Source: Paenibacillus pabuli NBRC 13638
Lineage (GTDB): Bacteria > Bacillota > Bacilli > Paenibacillales > Paenibacillaceae
Length of the DNA stretch: 64,000 nucleotides
Assembly: GCF_001514495.1 (NCBI RefSeq)
Contig: NZ_BCNM01000004.1
Location: forward strand, 124,001-188,000
Direction: 5' to 3'
The first letter of the stretch is position 1. Each line of letters opens with the position of its first letter. The position numbers and the translations under genes are program-made. Under the pieces are notes generated by a model. That model saw only the letters and a list, made by a program, of their open reading frames with translations, made no database searches and was not told the DNA's origin. Of the stretch, positions 18,866 through 26,806 are shown one piece after another.

Positions 18866-20823
18866 CGATGTTTTACCCGGTCACGCACTTCGGCCTGTTT
18901 CGCTGCATTGAAACGCACTTTATAATCACCGGTCAGATATCCTGTCACCCGGCGCAGTCGCTGGAAATGAACGTGGTTTTCATGCGCTTCGCATCCAGGA
19001 CATACCTCTCCGATTACCCCCTCATAACCACAGGATGGACAGCGGTCAATCGGATGATTGATGGAGAAATATCCGATGTCCTGGGCCAGCGCGTATTGCA
19101 CGATTCGTTGAAAAGCTGCGGTGTTAGCTCTCACATTCCCATCGAGTTCGACATACGAGATCGCTCCGGCATTACATAAGGTGTGAAAAGGAGCTTCCAA
19201 TTCAATCTTGCGATAGGCGGGAAGGGTATGATAGACCGGAATATGAAAAGAATTGGTGTAGTACTCCCGGTCGTTGACCCCGGCGATGCTGCCGTAACGC
19301 TCACGATCTATCTTGGTGAACTTGCCGGATAGACCCTCGGCAGGCGTTGCGAATAAGGTGATATTCAGATTATGCTGCTCGCTCATCCGGTCACAGAACT
19401 CTCTCATCGTACGGATCACATTCAGCGCTTCACGATGAACATGCAGGTCTTGTCCATGGTGACGGCCATATAAAGCAGTCATACACTCGGCAAGCCCGAT
19501 AAAACCAATGGATAACGTGCCATGCTTCAACAGATCGGCAACCGGTTCATTCGGATCCAATTGCTCTCCGCCTTCCCACACACCTTCCCGCATCATGAAA
19601 TCCGATGCTTTGGCAGGCTGGTGCATCTGGATACGATAACGGTGCAGCAATCCGGCAGCTGCATTGTGCATGACGGATTCCAATGCAGTATAGAAGCCTG
19701 CCCGATCAGCGACGGCTCTTGCTCCCTGACAGATGCCATATCGAATGCCGAGCTTGACCAGATTGATGGTGTTAAAGGACAGGTTGCCCTTTCCGCTCTG
19801 GCGATTGCGTCCGAAGCGATCAGCCAGTGTGCGTGTACGACATCCCATCGTGGCAATGATTGTATCCGGATCATCCGGTTGGTAATAGGGCAGGTTGAAG
19901 GATGCATCCACATTGACAAAATTCGGATACATGCGACGTGAAGAACAGGTCACAGCGAGCCGGAACAAGTCGTAATTGGGTTCACCTTCACCTTGATTGA
20001 TTCCTTGCTTGCATTGAAAAATATGTTGTGGAAAGACAGGAGTTTCTCCGTTGCCAAGTCCCCGAATCGTTGCTCCGAGCAGCGACCGGGACACCAGCCG
20101 GCCTTCTGCTGAAGTGCACAGACCATAATTCAGCGACGTGAAGGGGATCTGTCCGCCTGCACGGCTGCTCATGGTGTTCAGATTATGGATCAGGGATTCT
20201 GCAGCCTGTTCCGTCTCCAGTTCCGTTTCTTCCTTGGCAAAAGCAAAGGCCTGTGGACTCCTTTCCTTCGCTTCAAAGCTATCCAGATGAAGCTGCTCAT
20301 CCTCAATGAAGGCATTCTCCCCAAACAGTCGCTGTCCCTTGCGGTAATGCTTGCGGAACGAGCGTTTCACATAAGGGGCCAGATCCCAGTCGATTTTATT
20401 GGCGGATACGCCGCCGTACTGACTGTTCTGCTGGGACTGAAAAATAATGGCGACCAGTGCCATGGCAGACATGATCGTCTGTGGTGTACGAACTGAACCG
20501 TTGCCCGTATTGAAACCGGAAGCCAGCAGACGGTCAAACGGGATAAAGATACAATTGGTCGTTCCCAGGGCATACTGGTCCAGATCATGTACATACAGAT
20601 CGCCGTTCTCCACAGCTAGAGCCAGTTCCGCTGGCAGCACATGGCGCAGGGCATGCCACTTGGCTGTCTCCGAGCCCAGCCTGCTCATCTTGCCACTAAA
20701 CGAGTCTCCGTTCAGATTGGCATTCTCTCTCAGGGTATCGGCATCTTCAGCGCCGATAATTCGTCTTCCCAGATCGGATAGCAGATCGGATGCCGGGGGA
20801 GAGATGGTCTCAAGAACGTTCAT
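18862..20823 (-). CDS. nrdD: anaerobic ribonucleoside-triphosphate reductase NrdD
   Basis: A 653-residue class III ribonucleotide reductase converting NTPs to dNTPs under anaerobiosis. The C-terminal zinc site is C595, C598, C608 and C611. The glycyl-radical region RVTGYL (Gly628) with FNAAKQAEVRDR closes the protein. I see no full N-terminal ATP-cone; the N-terminus (MNVLETISPPASDLLSDLG) is short. AGGAGG lies eight to nine bases before the ATG. It is followed by nrdG. Two NrdR-like boxes lie 48-95 bp upstream. Confidence 0.95.
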   Translation of the reverse strand: MNVLETISPPASDLLSDLGRRIIGAEDADTLRENANLNGDSFSGKMSRLGSETAKWHALRHVLPAELALAVENGDLYVHDLDQYALGTTNCIFIPFDRLLASGFNTGNGSVRTPQTIMSAMALVAIIFQSQQNSQYGGVSANKIDWDLAPYVKRSFRKHYRKGQRLFGENAFIEDEQLHLDSFEAKERSPQAFAFAKEETELETEQAAESLIHNLNTMSSRAGGQIPFTSLNYGLCTSAEGRLVSRSLLGATIRGLGNGETPVFPQHIFQCKQGINQGEGEPNYDLFRLAVTCSSRRMYPNFVNVDASFNLPYYQPDDPDTIIATMGCRTRTLADRFGRNRQSGKGNLSFNTINLVKLGIRYGICQGARAVADRAGFYTALESVMHNAAAGLLHRYRIQMHQPAKASDFMMREGVWEGGEQLDPNEPVADLLKHGTLSIGFIGLAECMTALYGRHHGQDLHVHREALNVIRTMREFCDRMSEQHNLNITLFATPAEGLSGKFTKIDRERYGSIAGVNDREYYTNSFHIPVYHTLPAYRKIELEAPFHTLCNAGAISYVELDGNVRANTAAFQRIVQYALAQDIGYFSINHPIDRCPSCGYEGVIGEVCPGCEAHENHVHFQRLRRVTGYLTGDYKVRFNAAKQAEVRDRVKHR

Positions 20824-20870
20824 ATCAGGTTCCTCCTAATAATGGGTATGTATATTAAAATACTCGTTGA

Positions 20871-20918
20871 ATACTACATATAGATTCGTATTATCCATTT
20901 ATAAACTATATATGGTTT
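20871..20918 (-). promoter_or_regulatory. tandem NrdR boxes upstream of nrdDG
   Basis: Two 16-mers with the NrdR pattern acACwATATATwGTgt were found. Box 1 at 20871-20886 has ACTACATATAGA at its core; box 2 at 20903-20918 has AACTATATATGGTT. They are separated by 16 bp, so their centres lie 32 bp (about three helical turns) apart, the classic NrdR arrangement. By eye they match about 12 and 13 of 16 positions. NrdR would repress nrdDG when dATP/ATP is high. The rest of the 470-bp region up to 21293 shows no other supported feature. Confidence 0.65.
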
Positions 20919-21293
20919 TTTGGGTGTGATAATCATCACATGTAATAGGCGCATGACACGTAAGGCTGGTGGTTTTGAAGGATAAAGGTTTTCAAAGGGG
21001 AAGGGTAAGCGTATAATCTCTATTTATCATGCGATTGCCGTAGACGAGGCGTGGAAATGGAACAAAAACGTGCAGGGAAGCGATTGTTCCAGCTTTCCCT
21101 ATTTAACCATGCTCATTTCCTGTTAGAGGAATAAACGTGATATCCATTCATAGATTCTTTTTGATTTCTGCGGTGTTAATCCTATTTGAATAGGTTGTGA
21201 CATCTGATTCAGATCGTTAGGACCCTCGTTACTCGAATGGATCATTCTGTGCAAGACGAATTAGAAGTGCAGCGAAGACAAGAGGGGTGAACC

Positions 21294-21606
21294 ATGGGAA
21301 CGGTAGGCATTACAGGGGGCTTCTATGAAAATATACAGGAAGCCGCGTCACATATCGTCGACGTATTAAGCGGCATCATGAAAGTGAATACCATTTTCGT
21401 TGCCACGAATGATGGGGTGACCAATGTCATTATTGAGGCTTTTAACCGCAAGGAAGAGTGGATTGCCAAGGGTAGCGAACTTCCTTTTGAAGCTTCATAT
21501 TGCAGCTTGGTTCGATCCGCATGAAGCGGGAGCCTTCGATGCGGTCCTGACCAAACCGGTGAAGCAGGCTGATTTATTGAATGCGTTAAGCGTTATTTTG
21601 CACTAA
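21294..21606 (+). pseudogene. remnant of a hybrid sensor kinase (GAF start fused to receiver end)
   Basis: From the ATG at 21294 the frame gives a GAF-domain beginning (VTNVIIEAFNRKEEW...GSELPFEASYCSLV) that stops at 21524. In another frame, to 21606, lies the end of a response-regulator receiver (FDAVLTKPVKQADLLNALSVIL), which keeps the conserved TKP motif. The natural reading is a GAF-histidine kinase-receiver protein that lost its whole middle through one large deletion, joined near 21510 out of frame. GAGGGG precedes the ATG. Neither part could signal on its own. Confidence 0.75.
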
Positions 21607-21633
21607 GAGAATGAGAAGATATAAATTTCTCGG

Positions 21634-21660
21634 CGCACCCTGTTAACGGGTGCGTTTATT
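21634..21660 (+). terminator. terminator after the kinase remnant
   Basis: CGCACCC (21634-21640) pairs with GGGTGCG (21648-21654) and is followed by TTTATTTT. It overlaps the end of the convergent LacI gene. Its survival supports the view that a real gene once ended here. Confidence 0.7.
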
Positions 21661-22669
21661 TTGGCCTTTGGAAGGAAGAAGAAGCTCGAATAAGCAGTTC
21701 CGAGTCGACTTTGAATACACGTTTGTCCTGAAATTCATTGGTATTCATCATATCAATGATTTTCTCCATCAGAATGGCTCCCATTGTATACTTGGGCTGG
21801 TTAACCGAACTCAGCGTGGGGTGAATATATTTGCTGATTCGGTTGTTGTCTACGCCCACAATAGCCAGCTGCTCGGGAATGCGGATACCATATTCCGTAC
21901 ATGCCTTGTATACACCAAGAGCCATTTCATCATTAGCCGCATATACAGCAGTGAAAGAAAGACCCTTGTCAAACAGTCTTTTGATAGCTTCGTATCCGCC
22001 TTCTTCATTAAAATTTCCATTCTCAATCAGTTCAGGGCGGAACGGAATTCCATGATTGCGCAAGGCTTTCAGATAGCCTTCCAACCGCTCATAGCTGTCG
22101 ATCGCTTCGGGGTAACCATTTAAGAAAACGATATCGTCATGTCCGGTCTCTACCAGATGCTGAACAACTTCCTGGGAGAACTTCACGTTGTCCGTGTAGA
22201 TGCACGGGATCTGGTCATGTTCAACATACTTTCCAACGATACCAATGCGATATCCCTTATCGGCAAGCTGAAATAACTCTTCATCGGCAAGCAAAGGCGT
22301 GATAATAATAACACCGTCAATGGTCCGATCCAGCAGCAAATTGAGATATTCGACTTCTCGCTCTTTCAGGTTATGGGCATCACATATAATGACCTTGTAA
22401 TGGCGGGCATAGGCAATGTTCTCAATGCCTTTGATAATTTCGGCATAATAAGCATTATTGATATCCGGAACAATGACGCCAATGGTCATCGTTCGCTGTG
22501 AACGAAGGTTTTTAGCTGCTGCGTTGGGATGATAACCTAATTGTTCAATGGCACGCATCACCTTGTCTTTGGTTTTGGTGCTAACCTTGCTATGCTGATT
22601 AATGACCCGCGATACCGTTGCCGGGGACACACCTGCAATCGCGGCCACATCGATAATTTTGACATCCAT
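21656..22669 (-). CDS. LacI family transcriptional regulator
   Basis: A 337-residue repressor. The DNA-binding helix-turn-helix is at the start (DVAAIAGVSPATVSRVINQ) with the hinge NAAAKNLRSQRT. The effector domain (about 60-330) is of the periplasmic-binding-protein type, as in CcpA/RbsR relatives. The ATG at 22669 gives the usual spacing to the helix-turn-helix; a GTG at 22678 is an alternative. A palindrome TGAAAACGATTTCA lies 60 bp upstream, probably its own operator. Its targets are likely sugar genes; the GH3 gene is the only carbohydrate enzyme in the window and carries the same core sequence. Confidence 0.88.
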   Translation of the reverse strand: MDVKIIDVAAIAGVSPATVSRVINQHSKVSTKTKDKVMRAIEQLGYHPNAAAKNLRSQRTMTIGVIVPDINNAYYAEIIKGIENIAYARHYKVIICDAHNLKEREVEYLNLLLDRTIDGVIIITPLLADEELFQLADKGYRIGIVGKYVEHDQIPCIYTDNVKFSQEVVQHLVETGHDDIVFLNGYPEAIDSYERLEGYLKALRNHGIPFRPELIENGNFNEEGGYEAIKRLFDKGLSFTAVYAANDEMALGVYKACTEYGIRIPEQLAIVGVDNNRISKYIHPTLSSVNQPKYTMGAILMEKIIDMMNTNEFQDKRVFKVDSELLIRASSSFQRPK

Positions 22670-22728
22670 ATTCTCCACAGCTCCAAATAAGTGATTGACA
22701 ATGAATTCAAATTCATTATAATTCCAAT

Positions 22729-22742
22729 TGAAAACGATTTCA
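22729..22742. promoter_or_regulatory. LacI/CcpA-type operator palindrome
   Basis: TGAAAACGATTTCA is a near-perfect palindrome with the central CG of LacI-family operators, and it fits the cre consensus. It lies in the 253-bp region between the LacI gene and the divergent aldo/keto reductase, so it could control either. Confidence 0.65.
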
Positions 22743-22922
22743 AGGCATGCCCGATTCTAACAGAATCTGGATATAGTAAGGAATGAGTGGTTTTATTGAA
22801 CCGAAATGTGATCCATATCTATTTTCCAATGATGATCCTAAAGCCCTTTTAATCCGAGCCGAATACGATACAATAGAAAGGGAACTTCATCATTAATCAG
22901 TTTAGAGGAGGATGTGCATTCA

Positions 22923-23861
22923 ATGGAATACCGTAGATTGGGTGGAAGCGGACTGAAAGTAAGCGAGATCAGCTTGGGTAGCTGGCTGACATACGGAGGG
23001 TATGTGGAACGTGAAAATGCGGTGAAATCAATTGAAGCTGCATTCGATGAAGGCATCAACTTTTTTGATACAGCCAATGTGTATGAGCGGGGTGCAGCAG
23101 AAGAACTGCTAGGGCAGACTTTGAAAGCGTATTCCCGTGATTCATATGTGCTTGCAACCAAGGTATTTGGCAAAATGGGCGACGGACCGAATGACCAGGG
23201 GCTGTCCCGTAAACATATCAAGGAACAGTGCGAAGCCAGTTTGCAGCGGTTAGGCGTTGACTATGTAGACATATATTATTGCCACCGCTATCACACCGAA
23301 ACTCCGATTGAAGAGACGCTGCGGGCACTGGATGATCTGGTGCGTCAGGGCAAGGTGTTATACGTGGGTGTTAGCCAATGGACAGCGGCACAGATGGAAG
23401 CTGCACTGGGTACCGCAGATCGTCTGTTACTGGATCATATCGTAGTGAACCAGCCTGTGTACAATATGTTTGACCGTTATATCGAAAATGAAATCATTCC
23501 GCTGGGTGAGCGCAAAGGTATTGGACAAGTCGTTTATTCCCCGCTGGCACAAGGGCTGCTGACAGGTAAATACACCTCGGTGTCCGATATCCCCGAGAAC
23601 AGCCGGGCAGCGAAGCTGGGCTGGGATGAGGGCAAAATTAATGCTGACCGGATCGGCAAGGTTCGCCAGTTGATTGAAGTTGCGGACAAGCTGGATCTGA
23701 AGGTCGGACAATTGGCTCTTGCATGGATACTGCGCCAGAACAATGTATCCAGTGCACTGGTAGGGGCAAGCCGACCGGAACAGGTGAAAGAGAATGCAGC
23801 CGCTTCCGGTGTGAAGCTGGATGCTTCAATCGTCGAAGAAATCGAACAAATATTGGCCTGA
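22923..23861 (+). CDS. aldo/keto reductase (potassium-channel beta-subunit-like)
   Basis: A 312-residue NADPH-dependent TIM-barrel oxidoreductase. The catalytic tetrad is D49, Y54, K80 and H121 (FFDTANVYERG, LATKV, YYCHRYH). It resembles the Kv-beta/YghZ-like branch, which reduces aldehydes and ketones or methylglyoxal. GAGGAGG lies upstream. The ATG at 22923 is preferred to a GTG at 22914, which is too close to the site. It is divergent from the LacI regulator and may be under its control. Confidence 0.88.
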   Translation: MEYRRLGGSGLKVSEISLGSWLTYGGYVERENAVKSIEAAFDEGINFFDTANVYERGAAEELLGQTLKAYSRDSYVLATKVFGKMGDGPNDQGLSRKHIKEQCEASLQRLGVDYVDIYYCHRYHTETPIEETLRALDDLVRQGKVLYVGVSQWTAAQMEAALGTADRLLLDHIVVNQPVYNMFDRYIENEIIPLGERKGIGQVVYSPLAQGLLTGKYTSVSDIPENSRAAKLGWDEGKINADRIGKVRQLIEVADKLDLKVGQLALAWILRQNNVSSALVGASRPEQVKENAAASGVKLDASIVEEIEQILA

Positions 23862-23920
23862 TATTGGCTTGACGCCAGGTCCAACCCCATGGGTTGTTCT
23901 GGTGAGTCAACATGAAGAGA

Positions 23921-23966
23921 AAGGGATGTTCCGGTTAGCCTGTAGTGGCTTGCTGGAACATCCCTT
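23921..23966. terminator. bidirectional terminator
   Basis: AAGGGATGTTCC (23921-23932) pairs perfectly with GGAACATCCCTT (23955-23966), followed by TT. It lies between the convergent reductase and diguanylate cyclase genes. Confidence 0.8.
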
Positions 23967-23980
23967 TTGGCATATTCGGC

Positions 23981-25105
23981 TTAAAAAGGACTTTGGGAAG
24001 AGAGTGGCATGGAGTGCATCGGAATGGCACACACCCGGTTACGGCCGGTATTCTTGGCTTCATATAATGCGCGGTCTGCCTGTTCAAAGAAGTCATTGTC
24101 ATCCCGATCATCGCAATGATCAGGGAATACAGCTACGCCGATGGATATGGTCAGCCGAATTGTATGGCCATCGGGCAGGGCGAAATGGTATTTCTCCACA
24201 GCCTGTCTGATGGATTCCGCAATAGCCATGGCTTGGTGATGACCACAATCAAGCAGCAGTATGGCGAATTCCTCGCCTCCGTTTCGAGAGACGATGTCAG
24301 CCGAGCGGGCATGTTCAATGAGCAATTGTCCAAGCTGTTTGAGGACTGCATCACCTGACGTATGACCAAAGGTGTCATTTACTTTTTTGAACCGATCAAT
24401 GTCGATGACCAGCAGTGAAAGCTTTTGCTTGTATTCCCGCGCCCGTTCCAGCTCCAATTCGAGTGACTTCTCAAATTGTCTGCGGTTACTCAGGTTGGTG
24501 AGGTGATCGGTAGAAGCTCTTCGTTCGAGCAGGAACAGCATCTCATTGGATTTATTGATGAACTCGGCGATGAAATAAATAAAGATTCCACCGACAAAGG
24601 AAATGGTCATCTGAACCGGATATATTTTCATTAAAGAATTCATGCTGGAGGTATTTAGCATCAGGATGACAAAAATCAGGGCCATACCCAGCAAATTCAT
24701 GGTAATAATCTTGGTTAGTCTTGACCAGGGAGCATAGGCAAAATATACACCCGACAGTCCAATGATGGTCATGACGAATGCTGCATCAATGGCAGCGGAA
24801 GATAATCCAAACATCACAACACGCAGAATAGAGATGACGAGTCCCGTGATGACCGAAGCCAGTCCTCCCAAATATACAGCGGCTGTTACGATGGCCAGAT
24901 GTCTCAAATCCACGATGGTGCTTTCGTTCAGGGGGAAGGAATAATTCATTAGTACAGTCCCATAGATCCCGAACAGTACACCACCAATCATCTGAACACG
25001 CAGCGAGGGCAAGGGCAAACGGATACGATAGAATTTGGCCATGATTCCGGACACATACATGAACGTGATCATAACACAGAGATTGACGAAAAACGTGCTT
25101 AACAA
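23981..25105 (-). CDS. membrane diguanylate cyclase (5TMR-LYT plus GGDEF)
   Basis: A 374-residue c-di-GMP synthase. The N-terminal half has five to six helices (about 5-185) like the 5TMR-LYT sensor module. A short coiled linker leads to a GGDEF domain (about 195-365) with an intact active site GGEEF (276-280). A product-inhibition I-site RSAD (R267, D270) lies exactly five residues before it. The start is TTG at 25105 with AAGGGGGG seven bases upstream. It probably couples an external or cell-wall-derived signal to motility or biofilm choice. It is monocistronic. Confidence 0.9.
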   Translation of the reverse strand: MLSTFFVNLCVMITFMYVSGIMAKFYRIRLPLPSLRVQMIGGVLFGIYGTVLMNYSFPLNESTIVDLRHLAIVTAAVYLGGLASVITGLVISILRVVMFGLSSAAIDAAFVMTIIGLSGVYFAYAPWSRLTKIITMNLLGMALIFVILMLNTSSMNSLMKIYPVQMTISFVGGIFIYFIAEFINKSNEMLFLLERRASTDHLTNLSNRRQFEKSLELELERAREYKQKLSLLVIDIDRFKKVNDTFGHTSGDAVLKQLGQLLIEHARSADIVSRNGGEEFAILLLDCGHHQAMAIAESIRQAVEKYHFALPDGHTIRLTISIGVAVFPDHCDDRDDNDFFEQADRALYEAKNTGRNRVCAIPMHSMPLSSQSPF

Positions 25106-25282
25106 CCAGCATCCCCCCTTTAGCGCACATTCCTATATTTTAGCTGAAATGAAGTGGAGTAGCGAACCATATTATCCCAAATATAAGAGGCGATTGCTGG
25201 GAAAAGTCTTGGTAAAGCCTATCATGAACAAAATAGAACGGATATTGACTTCAATATACAATGAGATTTATACTTAATCTAA

Positions 25283-25300
25283 ATCAAAATTGATTTTGAT
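25283..25300. promoter_or_regulatory. Fur/PerR-like palindrome before the Fur-family gene
   Basis: ATCAAAA-TTGA-TTTTGAT is a perfect inverted repeat (seven-base arms), about 80 bp before the regulator's GTG. Its A/T-rich form is compatible with an autoregulatory Fur-family site, though it does not match the TTATAAT-N-ATTATAA consensus well. Confidence 0.4.
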
Positions 25301-25380
25301 ATTTCAGGGAATCACAGCCATCCGTGGATTGCTGTGTCATCTTATATACTTTTGAATGGGTAAATAAAGGAGAATTGCTG

Positions 25381-25776
25381 GTGAGAACTCTTAATCTGAC
25401 AATACAGCGCCAAGCTGTTTACGATGTAGTCCGTCATTCCGATGACCATCCTACCGCTGCGGAAGTCATGAACCGTCTTGTGGAGCAAGGATATAATTTG
25501 GCTTATGGTACGGTATATAATTCGCTCCGATACTTAACGGACAAGGAACTGATCCGGGAACTTAAGCTGGGCGAGACAGCCAGTCGCTATGATGCCCGCA
25601 TGGATGAGCATCAGCATATTATGTGCGAGGTATGCGGCAAAGTTGACGAAGTTATGACAGAAGTTCCTCCGCAGTGGATGAAACAAGTCGCGGAGGAAAC
25701 CGGATATGCGATTGATCACGCTCATGTGGTCTTTGGAGGTGTCTGCGAGGAATGCAGAAACAAACGGATCAAGTAA
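25381..25776 (+). CDS. Fur family regulator, PerR-like
   Basis: A 131-residue metal-dependent repressor. A winged helix (HPTAAEVMNRL...AYGTVYNSLRYL) is followed by the dimer domain with structural zinc cysteines C82/C85 and C122/C125. By-eye alignment to B. subtilis PerR places H23, D71, H77 and H79 at the regulatory metal site, but the position of PerR Asp104 is Glu90 (Asp89 adjacent). The start is GTG with AAAGGAG seven bases upstream; the longer frame from 25324 is unlikely. It is 1 kb upstream of the catalase gene, which has a PerR-like box, so a role in peroxide response is likely. Confidence 0.85.
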   Translation: MRTLNLTIQRQAVYDVVRHSDDHPTAAEVMNRLVEQGYNLAYGTVYNSLRYLTDKELIRELKLGETASRYDARMDEHQHIMCEVCGKVDEVMTEVPPQWMKQVAEETGYAIDHAHVVFGGVCEECRNKRIK

Positions 25777-26558
25777 AAATAAATCTGTCCGGTCGTCGTT
25801 TGCCACTTCGGGTCAAGCCCGCCCTGTCCGAATCAACGCCACTTGTGGATAATTGTCCGGTCACAAGGCGTGTCATTCTGATCAGTCCGATGCCCGGACA
25901 AGTACATGAGCTCGTTAAGGCACTTACGGATAGCTGCTTCGATGTGCTGGTGTTTCACCGCTGGGAGCCCGATTTACATGAACGGCTTGTATTTGATCTG
26001 TTGATTTATGACCTGTCTGTTGCTGGAACTATTGATGCATTTGCCGGAATCAGCAGCCGTCTGAACCGGGAAGCAGAATATGCCACCCCTTGTCTGTATT
26101 TGGTCGGGGAGAAGATGATTGGCAGTGCCAGCGGTCCGATGCTGCAGGAGGAATTATTGGTTTGGCCAGCCCGTCCGCAGGAAGCACTGTACCGGGTTCA
26201 GCGTATGATCGGCAATAGTCCGGCTGCTCCCAAACGCGGCTTTTTGCCTCAGGAAGGACAACGTATTAGTTTCAAGGATCTGTGGCTGGACCGTGAGCGA
26301 ATGAGTGTACATCGGGATCATGACCGCATTCATCTGACCAAGACTGAGTATGATCTGCTGCTGAAGCTAATCGATGCCAAAGGTGCGGTGATTTCCCGTG
26401 AGGAGATGCTCAGCGATATCTGGGAGACGGATTTCACAGGTGGAAGCAACGTGGTGGATGTTCATATCAAAAGCTTGCGCAAAAAACTTGGCGATAACGC
26501 GGCTTCGCCGCAATATATAGTAACTGTAAGAGGAGTGGGCTACCGCCTGGCGGATTAG
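25752..26558 (+). CDS. winged-helix response-regulator-like protein with degenerate receiver
   Basis: A 268-residue protein. The C-terminal OmpR-type winged helix (about 172-268) is intact (LTKTEYDLLLKLI, SREEMLSDIW, VVDVHIKSLRKKLG, TVRGVGYRL). The N-terminal half has the length and secondary-structure rhythm of a receiver (RRVILISPMPG, LLIYDLSVAG, LLVWPARPQEAL). It lacks the acidic pair after strand 1, and the usual T/S-K-P ends as A-R-P. A phospho-acceptor-like aspartate may remain in IYDLS. No histidine kinase is adjacent. It overlaps the Fur-family gene by 25 bp. GAGGA is very close to the ATG, so the exact start is unsure. Confidence 0.8.
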   Translation: MQKQTDQVKINLSGRRLPLRVKPALSESTPLVDNCPVTRRVILISPMPGQVHELVKALTDSCFDVLVFHRWEPDLHERLVFDLLIYDLSVAGTIDAFAGISSRLNREAEYATPCLYLVGEKMIGSASGPMLQEELLVWPARPQEALYRVQRMIGNSPAAPKRGFLPQEGQRISFKDLWLDRERMSVHRDHDRIHLTKTEYDLLLKLIDAKGAVISREEMLSDIWETDFTGGSNVVDVHIKSLRKKLGDNAASPQYIVTVRGVGYRLAD

Positions 26559-26709
26559 TCCGCTTTTTTTTGTGCCCAGGCGCGGTACAGGTTCTAAGCA
26601 TTTCGAACAAGTTCATGGTTCATTCATGAAACGTTTCAGAAAACTCATCTTAATCTCATGTGAACCTCATGCAAGATGGGAATGGGACATGTTAGAATCA
26701 ATTTAACAG

Positions 26710-26724
26710 TTAGATCAAGTCTAA
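26710..26724. promoter_or_regulatory. PerR-like box upstream of katA
   Basis: TTAGATC-A-AGTCTAA is a 15-bp inverted repeat with the 7-1-7 layout of PerR boxes. It matches the outer TTA/TAA and the paired A/T positions, and lies 83 bp before the katA ATG. It links the Fur-family regulator at 25381 with catalase. Confidence 0.5.
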
Positions 26725-26806
26725 ATGTATATTTAAACTGACGCCGAATATGATTTGAATAGAGTATATACAGCAGGCATGAGACCAACATGAGGAGGAT
26801 AACGAT

